Positions 36,596-48,079 are shown, counted from the first letter of the stretch. The stretch: 64,000 nt of DNA from Erpetoichthys calabaricus (GCF_900747795.2 NC_041404.2:85748518-85812517); one strand, 5' to 3'. The notes: generated by a model not told the origin, from the letters alone. Numbers and translations are program-made.

Positions 36596-36695
36596 GAGGA
36601 CACGGTGCCGCAGCGCTAGCTAGTTCATGGATTGTTCCTGCATTGCGTTGTATTCTTGCTCGTGCTGACGCGACACTGGAAGGATAGACGGATAG
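36596..36695 (+). mobile_element. SINE relic, internally deleted, with 15-bp target duplication
   Basis: GAGGACACGGTGCCGCAGCG at the start matches the SINE 5' end, and GGATAGACGGATAG matches the TGGA tail. The body between is mostly gone. A perfect repeat, AATAATTAAACATGT, flanks it (36581-36595, 36696-36710). Confidence 0.65.
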
Positions 36696-38630
36696 AATAA
36701 TTAAACATGTACTACGAAGATATTTCAATATTCCTTAAAAGTTTTGAAGAATCGGCGTTCTAAGCTTACAGATGGCTTCATGTCTATTACAGAGCTGATT
36801 GTGTGGCGATTGGGTATTTGGAGAAAGAAAAGTAAGGACAGGAATTGGAGGTTAGTACGTTTGAAAGAGACAGTACTGCTGCAATAAATTATTTCATCGA
36901 AGGTCGTGCATGGCGCAGCAAGCCTCTTGCGTGAGACATGAACAAGCACTGCGCCACCATGTTCCCATGTTTAATAACATGCTTTAACTCCTATCATCAT
37001 GAAAAAGATATCACGTATACATCTCAGTATTTTAATTATTCAGAGAGCTGTAATATCACGAATGTAATGGATTCTGTGTCCTGTCGGAGAAAAAGAAAGC
37101 CCGTTTAAGAAGCAGGTAGCGATTCACACACAAAGCACATAGAAGATCAAATACAGAACAAAGCATTTAATGTGCTACTTTCGAGCTTCTCCGACACTCT
37201 GTCACTTGATCAACTTCATTTTGTTGATTATACCACTGTTTAAACTAACAAATAGTACGTTTTTCCTTTGCCTCCATTTGGTATTCACTGAAATTCTTAT
37301 ATTTCCCCCCGTGCTTTTCCCATTGTCTTTTCACAGAAGGCTGAGCTTAAGGGCTATTTATATTGATTTGCATATTCAAAGAGGCGTAATTCTGGGAGGA
37401 GTTGGGGTGGGACAGAATGCGCGTGCACGTGCGTTACTTTTCACGCTTATCGGAATTTATGTAGCGGAAGAACATGGAAGTTTGCGTACATACAGATTCC
37501 TGCATCTGGATTTTTCTGTGCGTATGCACATTCCTGCTTTTGTGCTTACGCTATGTTATAGTGTGAGTTCTACGCACGGCGTTATGCATGAGGCCCCCAG
37601 GTCTTTATAGCTTGTATATTTGCCACCCAGTAACTAAATTGCAAGTTAGGTAGTGTCATGCCCCCTTCTGTGTAGAGTTGCCCTTTGGATGCATGGATGT
37701 TTCAAATTCCAAATAAATGAGGTTATGATTGAATCTAATTTAATAAAAAAAACATTTGTTTACATATATGGGGATGCTGTGAAATAGAAAAAGAAGCTTG
37801 GGATGTTCATCTTAACAGTGTTTATTCTCCCTGTTAATGTAAAACGTTGAGTGGGCCATCTATTCACAACTTGTTTCATTTTTTCCATGCAGACAGCAAA
37901 ATTCTGTTGAAAAAGAGCTTTAAATTGAATTGTGATATTTACCCTTAGATATTTAAACTAATCTGCCAAGATAAATGGGAATTTGTTCAGTCTAGCATTG
38001 CGTGCTAGAGAGTTCACTGGAAAAAAACACAATTTTATTCAAATGAATGTTGAGTCAAGATATCTGTTGAAAATCTGCTGGTGTTTTTAGGACTGCTGGC
38101 ACAGAAGTTTGTGAGTCTGATGTACAGTATACAGTACCATATCATCTGCATATAGTGTTTTTTCTGTTCAAGCCCTTCTCTGGTAATCCCCTTTATCTCT
38201 GATGTATTTTGAAAGTAAATGGCCAAAGGCTCAATGGGGATTGCAAAAAGAAATGGTGATAGGGGGCATCCTTGTCAAGTACCACATTCTAGTTTGAAGT
38301 AGTCTGAAATAATGTTGTTAATACAAACTGAAGCTTCTGGACTGGAATAGAGCAGTCTGGTCAAAGCACATACAGTATGTTTGGGCCAAACCCAAATTTG
38401 TGCAATGTGATGAATAGGTAGTCCCATTCAACCATAACAAATATTTTTTTCTGTATCCAAAGATAGCAAGATCTCTGGGGTATTAGATTTAATCGGTGAA
38501 TATATTATATTAAACAAACGTCGAAGATTAGAAGCTAAGTGTATGCCTTTAATAAATCCGATTTGGTCTTATGATATTACAGAAGGAAGCACTTTCTCAA
38601 TCCTTCAAAAAAAGATCATTATATTTATGA

Positions 38631-39218
38631 CTAGGGGGTGTGCCCCCTGCTCACTTCGCTCGCTAACTCCCCCCAGCCTGCACTATGCACCAGCCACTTC
38701 ACATCTCTGTTGCTCACGTTGTCAAGAGGTGGGCTGAACGCACCCCAAGGAGATACGGTCGCTCCTCTGAAAGCCCCTCTTAAACGGTGATACAATGGGG
38801 AACAAATAAAGTTTTTTTACCTCCTCTTTGCTCAATCAGCTCCTGACTTGCTGCTGACTTGGTGCTGCTGCCGGGCCACGTGATCTGCATCTCACACGGT
38901 GCTTCAAACATTTAAAAGCCTGTACAGCAGCTGTCCTACTCTTTGTCTTTTATTTCCGGTCCCGGGCATGGTTAAATCTCTTTGCACAAAGTCTTGTCTC
39001 GAGGGATGTGAGTTCCTGATATTTTTTAAATCTAACAACATCACAGTAAAGTTCGATACATTCTGAAAAGAATGATACCAAACATATATTGTATATGTAG
39101 GTTTTAAAATAAGCCCAATTTAAAGCGTGACAAAAAATGTGAAATAAAAACGTCACATAAAATAGTTGCACAAAATCATTGCACTTTTAGGCTTAGGATT
39201 TTATATATATAGAGTAGA
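38631..39218 (-). mobile_element. short non-autonomous Helitron
   Basis: On the minus strand it opens A|TCTACTCTATATATATAAAA and closes with a hairpin and CACCCCCTAG|T. Insertion is exactly between A and T of the Tc1 host element. The 588 bp contain no helicase motif. Its 3' end (GCGAGCGAAGTGAGCAGGG) is closely related to those of the other three Helitrons here. Confidence 0.85.
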
Positions 39219-39454
39219 TTATGTTAGTTTGTCCCAATACATTTGAGCCCCTGGAAATAAGGGGGCCATGTATAAAAATTTCCGTCTTTTCTAACCAGCT
39301 TATAGAATACTTTTGTTAAACACCTTGAATTAAAGCTGAAAGTCTATACTTCAATCAAATCTTGATTGCTTTGTTTCAAATCCACTGTGGTGGTGAACAC
39401 AGACAAAACTCTGGAAATTGTTTCACTGTCCAAATACTTATGGACCTGACTGTA

Positions 39455-40253
39455 AATTCCGTCTTAGATATTTAGTTTTTGTCCTCTTCATTAAAGTAAG
39501 TAGTATATAAAGTAATAGACTACTTATAAGATAAAACTTGGTTACACTGTACGTCTATAGCATAGCCAAGTGTAGGATTAAACAAATACAACAAACAGGT
39601 GATAATGATCAATGACATCATGAGCTGATGGAACCAAACTTATTAATTGCGACAGAAACAGCTGTTAAGAGGGAACAACACTGAGCAAAGGACAACCAAA
39701 CTAAAAGGTGAGGGTGTGGCAGATATGAAGTTTAATCTTCAAATCACAATTTCTTACTCCATGGCAAGAGTGAGCATAGCAACATAACACAAAGTGGTCA
39801 TCTTGCATCATCAAGGTCTCTTCAAAGCATAAATTACACAGCAGTCAGGTGTTCCAAGATGTGATGTCCAAGTTCCTCTGTAGAACACAAGGTAAATGAT
39901 AAGACTGTGGGCCTAAAACACGGTGGTCAGCCATGGAAACGAAAAGTAGTTGACAATGAATGCATTAGATTGCCTTCCCTTCAAAATCAGAACATGTCCA
40001 GCACTGCTGTTAGCTAAGAACTGGCAGAATCCACTAGGATGCTGGCACACCTATCTAGAGTTGGGAAATACCTTCTCAGAACTCGTCATCATTAAAGAGT
40101 TGTGATTAAAAAAACATTCCTCCAAAGTTAAAACATTTTTCAAGACTGAATTCATCCAAATATATATCAGGAATTGTAGCCTAACTATGAATGATGACGT
40201 AATTCCCAGCATCACTAGGCCATATCTGAGGATTTTCTTTAATAAACACCATT
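39455..40253. other. possible further Tc1-like remnant, otherwise unannotated
   Basis: Text near 39780-40100 (for example ATCATCAAGGTCTC and ACATGTCCAGCACTG) has the feel of a decayed Tc1 helix-turn-helix region. I could not align enough to name it. Confidence 0.3.
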
Positions 40254-40265
40254 GAGAAGGAGAAT

Positions 40266-40396
40266 CTGCAGTGGGTTGGTGCCCTGCCCGGGGTTTGTTT
40301 CCTGCCTTGCACCCTGTGTTGGCTGGGATTGGCTCCAGCAGACCCCCGTGACCCTGTGGTTGGGATGTAGCGGGTTGGATAATGGATGGATGGATG
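40266..40396 (+). mobile_element. tRNA-derived SINE, 3' part only
   Basis: Starts inside the 3' body (CTGCAGTGGGTTGGTGCCCT) and ends with (TGGA)n. Perfect duplication GAGAAGGAGAAT at 40254-40265 and 40397-40408. Confidence 0.92.
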
Positions 40397-40790
40397 GAGA
40401 AGGAGAATGTTTACTTAATTGTCAGATACTTTTGTACTCACAATTACTGCTATGCCTTTCATGGTAGTGTTTGGAGTAACACCAAATGGGATAAGGTTAA
40501 TAAACATTATTTCACTGTAATTTCTTACACTACATTGGTAACGCATCAGCTTCTGGAAGACTCCTAACATATCTTAAATAACTCAATGAAAAAGCAATAT
40601 TTTGTATTATCTAAAACTAGGGAAAATGTAATGTTCTTTATAAAGAAAAGTGCAAAGCTTTTTCAGAATTTGTTAAAAATTCATCAATGTTGTTCTAATT
40701 AAGCCTACTCTTATTTCCTTTTGATGTTTGAGTATATGCAAAGAACTACAGTATTTTATAAAGGGCCTTTTGTTCAAATAGCTCTCTCTG

Positions 40791-40948
40791 CAGGGCCAAC
40801 ATCATAGGCCCTCAGGCAAAGTAGTGCGCTGGGGCCCCAATTTTGACAGCAAAACAGAAACATACAGATGAATCAGAAACATCATGGGTCACTATACTCC
40901 TGGGGCCCCGGCCAGTACCCGTTGTGACCATACTTTAAGATGGCCCTG
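40791..40948. mobile_element. hAT-like MITE
   Basis: Ends CAGGGCCAACATC and, inverted, CAGGGCCATCTTAAAG form short inverted repeats with the CAGGG start of many hAT elements. It is 158 bp and non-coding. The 8 bp on each side do not match, so the call is tentative. Confidence 0.5.
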
Positions 40949-42282
40949 GGCAGTGGGCAGCTTTATTGCCATTTTAATTTACTTTATCATAACTTTCTTT
41001 TTAAATTGTTGTATTGATTTAATTTTGGATTGGATGTGCTTTACAGAATGTCATTTGATCTTAAACTCAAAGAAAATTTTAAAAAGATATTCTGAAAGAC
41101 TCCCACCATGGCTTCTAATGAACAGGATTTGCTTCCTTTTCTACCTTTTTATCTTCACTTTAATTCACTTCTCATTAACTTTAAGTTAATCAGAAGTTTT
41201 GGGATGCCCTGGATTGCAGCATGCAAGGGTCATCCAGCACTTCACTGGGTCTAAGTGCCAAAAGTGTCAAGTTAAGGTGGGTGTAAGACGTGGTCATACG
41301 AGATATTGAAGAACTGCTCACTGCACTGTTGTTAATGTTTGCAGGTCTTATTGTTTTCCTGTAATTAGTGTCACTGTACTGTTTTGTTTCCTTTTTCTCG
41401 TGTGTTTGTTTGAAGTTTGAAATTACAGTCCAACAACAAAAGCTGTATTTTTTTTCTTTCATCTGTATATACTGTATTTATGTAAAGTTGCCTGGTTGTG
41501 CTATGCTAGTTAGAAATAAGAGACTGTTGTGATGTGAGATTTTGCATATAACTTGATAAATATTTTGTATGTCTTTATTTGTAATTTAGGCAAAGCAATG
41601 TAATATTAGTGAGAAGCATTCATGTTTACAACCCAAGGAATGGATCTCTTTGAATTTTACGACAGGATTTGGGGGATGTGCTTTAAACCAGTTTGGTGAG
41701 TATTTCTCTGCTGAAGTCTTTCAACCCTCGCAAGGAAGCCAGGTTACTTTAACATATGGTCTTGGGGGGTGGCAGGTTTTAAGATGTTGTATTCCCCCAT
41801 TGGCCTGAAGTATGGCTGTTTGGAATTGGCTTGGATCAGAAGCTTTTAAGTACCATGATGTCCTATTGGCTCTAGCGGTTGGACAGAGAATCTATAAATC
41901 TGCTTGATCAACCACACTCTCTCTCTCTTACTAACATCTGAAAGAAGCATCTCTTACTAACCTCTGATGATGAAGACAACACAATGAAGAGCACAGCTTG
42001 GCAGCCATATTTGAACAGGCTTGTGGCCTGTTCTGAAGAAAGCTGAGCACCAATGATGCCTTAACTAGAGACATTTTAAATAACTACAAGTCTGTGTGCC
42101 ACCTGAAACTACACATCACCATTTAATCAGGTTGTGTGGTTGCCAATATTCAAATGTACTTTGCATATTGTTATTATTTATGAATATTGCCAATAATACA
42201 TTGTTTTATGTGTAACTTAATTCCTGCTTGTCTTTTTACCACACCTAATTGCCTATAGAAGGGAAGGTGGGGATAAGTTATA

Positions 42283-43909
42283 TACAGTGCATCCGGAAAG
42301 TAATCACAGCGCATCACTTTTACTGTACCACATTTTGTTATGTTACAGCCTTATTCCAAAATGGATTAAATTCATTTTTTTCCTCAGAATTCTACACACA
42401 ACACCCCATAATGACAACATGAAAAAAGTTTACTTGAGGTTTTTGCAAATTTATTAAAAATAAAAAAACTGAGAAATCACATGGACATAAGTATTCACAG
42501 CCTTTGCTCAATACTTTGTCGATGCACCTTTGGCAGCAATTACAGCCTCAAGTCTTTTTGAATATGATGCCACAAGCTTGGCACACCTATCCTTGGCCAG
42601 TTTCTCCCATTCCTCTTTGCAGCAGCTCTCAAGCTCCATCAGGTTGGATGGGGAAGCGTCGGTGCACAGCCATTTTAAGATCTCTCCAGAGATGTTCAAT
42701 CGGATTCAAGTCTGGGCTCTGGCTGGGCCATTCAAGGACATTCACAGAGTTGTCCTGAAGCCACTTCTTTGATATCTTGGCTGTGTGCTTAGGGTTGTTG
42801 TCCTGCTGAAAGATGAACCGTCGCCCCAGTCTGAGGTCAAGAGCGCTCTGGAGCAGGTTTTCATCCAGGATGTCTCTGTACATTGCTGCAGTCATCTTTC
42901 CCTTTATCCGGACTAGTCTGCCAGTTCCTGCCGCTGAAAAACATCCCCACATCATGATGCTGCCACCATCATGCTTCACTTTAGGGATGGTGCCAGGTTT
43001 CCTCCAAACATGACGCCGGGCATTCACACCAAAGAGTTCAATCTTTGTCTCATCAGACCAGAGAATTTTCTTTCTCATGGTCTGAAAGTCCTTCAGGCGC
43101 CTTTTGGCAAACTCCAGGCGGGCTGCCATGTGCCTTTTACTAAGGAGTGGCTTCCGTCTGGCCACTCTACCATACAGGCCTGATTGGTGGATTGCTGCAG
43201 AGATGGTTATCCTTCTGGAAGGTTCTCCTCTCTCCACAGAGGACCTCTGGAGCTCTGACAGAGTGACCATCGGGTTCTTGGTCACCTCCCTGACTAAGGC
43301 CCTTCTCCCCCGATCGCTCAGTTTAGATGGCCGGCCAGCTCTAGGAAGAGTCCTGGTGGTTTCGAACTTCTTCCACTTACGGATGATGGAGGCCACTGTA
43401 CTCATTGGGACCTTCAAAGCAGCAGAAATTTTTCTGTAACCTTCCCCAGATATGTGCCTCGAGACAATCCTGTCTCGGAGGTCTACAGACAATTCCTTTG
43501 ACTTCATGCTTGGTTTGTGCTCTGACATGAACTGTCAACTGTGGGACCTTATATAGACAGGTGTGTGCCTTTCCAAATCATGTCCAGTCAACTGAATTTA
43601 CCACAGGTGGACTCCAACTAAGCTGCAGAAACATCTCAAGGATGATCAGGGGAAACAGGATGCACCTGAGCTCAATTTCGAGCTTCACGGCAAAGGCTGT
43701 GAATACTTATGTACATGTGCTTTCTCGATTTTTTTATTTTTAATAAATTTGCAAAAACCTCAAGTAAACTTTTTTCACATTGTCATTATGGGGTGTTGTG
43801 TGTAGAATTCTGAGGAAAAAAATGAATTTAATCCATTTTGGAATAAGGCTGTAACATAACAAAATGTGGAAAAAGTTATGCGTTGTGAATACTTTCCAGA
43901 TGCACTGTA
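42283..43909 (-). mobile_element. Tc1-like transposon, nearly complete
   Basis: Both inverted repeats are present: the left begins TACAGTGCATCCGGAAAGTA, and the right is its near complement ending TGCACTGTA. TA target bases flank it. Length is 1627 bp with long untranslated ends. It belongs to the same family as the copy at 13560 and is the best preserved transposon in the window. Confidence 0.93.
42508..43528 (-). pseudogene. Tc1 transposase, one frameshift and a 7-codon deletion
   Basis: Starts MSEHKPSMKSKELSVDLRDR. A paired-like helix-turn-helix region ([20 protein letters not shown]) binds the inverted repeats. [13 protein letters not shown] segment joins the two DNA-binding parts. The catalytic domain has [10 protein letters not shown] (D), FQQDNNPKHTAK (D) and [14 protein letters not shown] (E), with the D-to-E spacing of DD34E enzymes. 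The frame is open for 299 codons. An extra G near 42650 shifts it, and the final [16 protein letters not shown] to ASTKY lies in another frame. Relative to the 13560 copy, 21 bases are missing after WRKPGT. Expected length is about 340 residues. Confidence 0.92.
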
Positions 43910-43927
43910 TATTGGGGGTTTTCTAAC

Positions 43928-44690
43928 ACCAGGATGTGCCAGACGAAAAAACTATAAAGTGATTTCAAAGTACTCATAAATAATTCTTATAAAAACAAAA
44001 CAAGCAGCAACAACTCTAACATGGTCCCCAAACTTGTCCTATACGATGAATTGAAGATCCACCTCTCCCCCTGTTTCATTTGTTAAATAACCTCTCTTCA
44101 ATTGAAAATCTCTGATTTTTCCAGAAGTATTTACTCAGCAGTATTTTAGCAAAAATTGTATATGTTTTGCATGTTGTGAGCAACTGACTGTTTAACTGAC
44201 CTGTGGACATTTTTTATATCAAGCGCATAGTAGATTTCCACTTCCCTAAACTGAAGCCAGATGATCCATTGATCTGAGGCCTGAAAGTTCAACTAGAACT
44301 TGATTAACGAAAGAAGATTTCCAGTGAGGAGCTAACACCAGTTTTGTGATGATCGTATGCAGACAACATGACCACTGCTGGATTAAAATATTAAAAGGTA
44401 TCAGTAGAGACATCCAGGAGTTCAATAAGCAACACCTGGAGGACAATCTGAAAGCAAGTAAACAAAAGTGCCTGGGACATCTATGGAACACAAGTAACAT
44501 ATGGTTACCAATTGCATAGGAAAATGTTTCTGAGAGGCGAGGTACAGGTGATGTACAAACCTAAGCTCAATATGCTAATAATTTGGTTTTTTTAGAGGAT
44601 AAAGAGATATTGTTAAATATAACTTTCCATAAAATCGGGAGAGAAAAAGGGAAGACACTCTGGAGGAGGTTGGGAGCATGCACTGTTAAA
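43928..44690. other. unannotated stretch
   Basis: No confident feature. A weak reverse-transcriptase-like reading (KYLKGISRDIQEF) occurs near 44390 but is too short to call. Confidence 0.3.
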
Positions 44691-45990
44691 GGCTGGTTTA
44701 TACTTCACACTCAGAACGTGTACATACACGTATCATGGCTGCTACGTGTTCTCAGCGTTCATCTGACGAGTCCTCTTGGAGACACAACTCGTGTGCGAGT
44801 TGCAGTACCAGCAAAACGTCAGGGGGTGCAGGGTGATCAAGTCGGAACATGACATCAGAGTCTCTGTTTAGTACCTACATGTGTCAGAAAGCAACTTAAT
44901 GGATCCTACAGGATCGATGTGTGTGTTTCGATGTTTGATGAATGGTTCGATGTGGTGAAGCAAAATGCCGACATACAAATGCATTTGTAGTGCATATTCC
45001 CCAATGTAATGACACGATGCATTTTAAAAGTCTCACATACCATCTTCTTTTGTGTGTCTTTTTTTTTGCGCCTTCACAACAGTATCAGAATGTACGGCAG
45101 CGTATTTGAGCCAGAGAGAAAAAACATTAAGAACACAGTGAAAAGGTCTATTTTGTGATTAAAGTGGAAATTTTGGCTTTAATCTTGAAATGTCCACTTT
45201 TCTCATGTAGTTTATTTTATCATTAAAGGAGACCGTCGTCAATGTTATCTTAAAACTGGCCCAGTTGTTAATCACTACGAGCTTCTGGGGCTTCCTCCTG
45301 AACTGACAGAAGCAGCAAGCAGCAATTGCCACACAGAACACATTTTATTTATGATATTCCAGCTCTCTGCAAATTTAGAATCCTTAGATTTATACTTGAT
45401 ATCACTTTTATGATGAAATGCATTAAAATATGTATATTATATTTTACAGATAAATTGTTAACTTAATTTAAATAATGAATACTGTAAATAATTACACATG
45501 TGGGGGCAAAGCTGTAGCGCTGCTGCATCTCAGACAGTCATGTCTCTGGTGTTCCCTGCCTGGAGTTTGCATGTTTTCCTGGTGGGTTTCCACAGTGTGC
45601 TTCCATTTCCTTCTAAGGACTTGAAGGTTTGGAGATTTGGTGACACTAATATGATGCTAGCGTATGTATGTGCTTGTATTCACCTTGCGATGAGCTGATG
45701 CCCTGTTCAGGGATTGTTTCTGCCTAGCGCCCGATGTTTGTTGGAATGGGCGCATCCCTGGATTGATGGATGTAATCATTAAACATCCTTTTCAGAGATA
45801 TTGTGGCAAGGTGTCCTCTGAATTAAATGGATGTTTCAGGCAATTCACAACATTGGGAAGCCGAACGTATTCTTACTGTGATGATATCTCGCACTGCCAC
45901 CTGGTGGAATCTTCCAGATTTACGTAAAGTACACACGCAAGTATAAACATTACAAAGCTTGCGTCGCATCATGTGAAGTATAAACCCATA
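44691..45990. mobile_element. second long non-autonomous inverted-repeat element
   Basis: Inverted ends share GGTTTATACTTCACA (44695-44709 and inverted 45972-45986), followed on both sides by CpG-rich CACG/GCGACG words. No transposase is recognisable. An internal module (about 45395-45800) is homologous to 36480-36720 in the element at 35336. Superfamily unknown. Confidence 0.6.
45502..45771 (+). mobile_element. older SINE copy inside the inverted-repeat element
   Basis: Reads GGGGGCAAAGCTGTAGCGCT, then TGGAGTTTGCATGTTTTCCT and GGATTGATGGATG, a diverged SINE. The flanks AATAATTACACATGT (45487) and GTAATCATTAAACAT (45772) are a decayed duplication matching the AATAATTAAACATGT site at 36581. 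Confidence 0.75.
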
Positions 45991-46439
45991 TAGTGCATTG
46001 CCACATTCACTTCAGGATGCCAAATTAGGGATGACACCTCAGCACCATACTAGTTCGAATGGAATGGAACAGTGTGAGGTTTTTTATGGTGGCTGGAGTG
46101 CCAATCCTGACACCTACCCCCAAGTTTTCCCTGCAAGTTGAAACACCTGCATGCACAGCTGGATGCAGGTTAATGTCATACCTAGGAGAAAGCAATTGCA
46201 GGTTAAGGGCCTGGAATGGAATCACTTCACACCGCCAGGCTGAATATGGTAGAGGTCTAGCCAGTGGCATAAAGTTTGGAGATAACAAGCTGAAACAGTT
46301 ATAAGGAGGGGTGGGAGGAAAGCGTAGAGGATACTAGGACCCCTTTTATTTTAAAGACTATTTGGAGTTGAAGGATGGAGAAACAGAGAACCTGGACCTC
46401 GTTAATTGGAACATTCTGAATCCATCATCATCATAGATG
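45991..46439. other. unrecognised, possibly repetitive
   Basis: Text such as GTGGCTGGAGTGCCAATCCT and GCTGGATGCAGGTTAATGTC looks like a dispersed repeat, but I cannot name the family. Confidence 0.3.
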
Positions 46440-46627
46440 TTATCCACTACTTTGATACCCTGAGCAGCCTATGTCAAGAAAGTGATGGGCGTATCACCAA
46501 CACAATGAACCAACGGTTGGGGGGGTGGTTTGGGGACGGCTATAGTTGTGGCACACTGATGATGTTCCAATATGTTTCTTGTGGGAAAGGCGCTATATAA
46601 GTAAAATGTATTATTATTATTATTATA
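46440..46627 (+). mobile_element. LINE 3' end with ATT tail
   Basis: GGAAAGGCGCTATATAAGTA followed by AAATG and (TTA)n is a common terminus of fish non-LTR elements. The upstream 100 bp (CCCTGAGCAGCC and onward) probably belongs to it. Confidence 0.55.
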
Positions 46628-47239
46628 TCTGAACATCATATGCTCCAACTCTGCAATCAAAGACACTTTTGTCATCTGCTACATTGTCTATATCAAGACT
46701 ATTCTATTGGACATCCTTACTTTTGTACATTTAATAATATAAGCCAAATTCTCAAAAAAGTAGTGGGGCATGACTTTAATTTCAAGGAAGTGAATGGAAG
46801 AAAAGAGATGGATCGAGGGAAACCATGTTGATTTCAATACTAGGATTGAGTGTTAGGGGGAGGATTTATCCAGCCTGTCCAGGTGGAAGGGGAAACACCA
46901 CAACGATAAAACTGTGAGGCTGTCAGGAACACACATCAAAACAGAGTGCTTCACGGACAGTCCAAAGAAAGGCAGAGAAATGTGATCTAATTTCAGACCA
47001 ATAATTTAAGGAGCCAGGGGCCTGGCACTAACATAAATTAAAAGTGTTGGACTATGTTCATTTTGATGATTGTCAATATGAAATGACGATGCGAGAAAGG
47101 ATCAAGAAACCTGTTCGGTATTTTTAAAGATTCAGTGGTAATTAGATGAGATAATGTCCTGCTGAAAAGGAGAGATATTAATGCCAAAATAAGTCAACCA
47201 GTTAATTGTATGTTTCATATTTGTCATCATATCCACTTA
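46628..47239. other. unannotated stretch
   Basis: No gene or named repeat recognised. Confidence 0.35.
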
Positions 47240-47338
47240 TGTTTGCTCCTGCCTTGCACCTCATGCTTGCTGGGTCGGGCTCCAGCTTCCTTATGACATT
47301 GCCATGTATAAGTGGGTTTGGAACATGGATGAAGGGAT
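47240..47338 (+). mobile_element. SINE 3' relic
   Basis: GCTCCTGCCTTGCACC, then GCTGGGTCGGGCTCCAG and GGTTTGGAACATGGATGA are a strongly diverged SINE 3' body. Confidence 0.6.
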
Positions 47339-47369
47339 GCTATTAATTTAACAAATTTGTGTGACAGTT

Positions 47370-47707
47370 GGGGCGGAACGATTGTGCAGTGGGTAGCGCT
47401 GCTGCCTCACAGTTAGAAGACCCGGGTTCGCTTCTAGTTTGCATGTTCTCCCCGTGTCTGCGTGGGTTTCATCCGGGTATTCCGGTTTCCTCCCACAGTC
47501 CAAAGACATGCAGGTTAGGTGCATTGGCACTTATAACTTGTCCCTAGTGTGTGCTTGATGTGTGTGTGTGTGTCCTGCGGTGGGCTGGTGCCCTACCCAG
47601 GGTTTGTTTCCTACCTTGCGCCTGTGTTGGCTGGGATTGGCTCCAGCAGACCTCCGTGACCCTGTAGTTAGGATATAGTGGGTTTTATAATGGATGGATG
47701 GATGGAT
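47370..47707 (+). mobile_element. tRNA-derived SINE, nearly full length
   Basis: The 5' part (GGGGCGGAACGATTGTGCAG) has a mutated A box. The body is complete with small deletions and the tail is (TGGA)n. Perfect duplication GTGTGACAGTT at 47359-47369 and 47708-47718. Confidence 0.92.
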
Positions 47708-48079
47708 GTGTGACAGTTACTATGCTAGACCGCGTTTGAGCATACCTTTCTTGGGCAGAGGGTGGTAGCTGGTGCCAGGATCAAATAAAACAAAGTCATT
47801 ATCTTAACTTTGTTTAAGCTTCTTATCAGTTTTTTTATGCAGCTACCAGTAGACCTTGTTTGTTCTCTTCTATTTTTTCTGTAACCTTCCAGGAAGGCAC
47901 CCATAATCTGTTCTCAAAATATTCAATAAAATTCTACCAGCAAACATTTCCAGCTGTGTTCTCTTCTTTCATTAGATGGCACTAAGGATGCTCTCATACT
48001 TCCATCTTCACAGAAACCACCAGTCTGCCTAACATCTAACATCTTTTACATATCACTCATAAATTTATGTAACATTTGT

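Larger units (their letters stand above)
35336..37596. mobile_element. long non-autonomous inverted-repeat DNA transposon (Harbinger-like?)
   Basis: The ends GGGCCTCATGTATAAACGGT and, inverted, GGGCCTCATGCATAACGCCG are flanked by CCAG on both sides (35332-35335, 37597-37600). The terminal parts are rich in GTACGCAC-type CpG words. No transposase is recognisable in 2.26 kb. Deleting it restores the L1 frame around WVANIQAIKTWTSTQID. A PIF/Harbinger link is a guess from end type; the apparent 4-bp duplication leaves the superfamily open. Confidence 0.7.
34264..38613 (-). mobile_element. L1-type LINE, 5'-truncated, interrupted
   Basis: Flanked by an 11-bp target duplication, GATCATTATAT (34253-34263 and 38614-38624). 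The minus strand carries ORF2 parts: IEPLAIYFQNTSEIKGITRE near 38220, a YADD motif at 38141-38152, WVANIQAIKTWTSTQID around 35320, and the C-terminal ALHSLIIWNQCRKHF and SGIKTFRDLYIDNDFASYEQ (35064-34837, open). Without the 2.26 kb inverted-repeat insert it is about 2.1 kb. The endonuclease domain is missing and the RT region has frameshifts. Confidence 0.85.
32902..39454 (+). mobile_element. Tc1-like transposon with long inverted repeats, split by later insertions
   Basis: The left end (TATAGTCCAGTCCATAATTA) and right end (reverse complement TACAGTCAGGTCCATAAGTA) belong to inverted repeats that stay recognisable for about 150 bp. Transposase pieces on the plus strand end with TVQMDNEPKYTAKA, then a degenerate STDLNQTGHAFHLMKTKL and GSRLQAVIDCKGFSTKC (33889-34245). 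Removing the L1 plus one target copy (4361 bp) and the Helitron (588 bp) leaves 1604 bp, the normal Tc1 size. The transposase has several breaks. Confidence 0.88.
41497..43927 (+). mobile_element. possible solo LTR, interrupted by a Tc1 element
   Basis: The sequence 41497-42282 looks promoter-like, with CCTATTGGCT and TCTATAAATC near 41865-41900. Across the Tc1 insertion it continues to TTTTCTAACA at 43927. Together they give a TG...CA unit of about 0.8 kb with CCTGG/CCAGG-like flanks. No internal genes are seen. Family is uncertain, and a unique promoter-like sequence is an alternative. Confidence 0.35.

Noticed and set aside
37170-37610. 146-codon open frame at the end of the inverted-repeat element
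   Set aside because: No transposase motif (no DDE pattern or DNA-binding domain), and it runs through the terminal inverted repeat.
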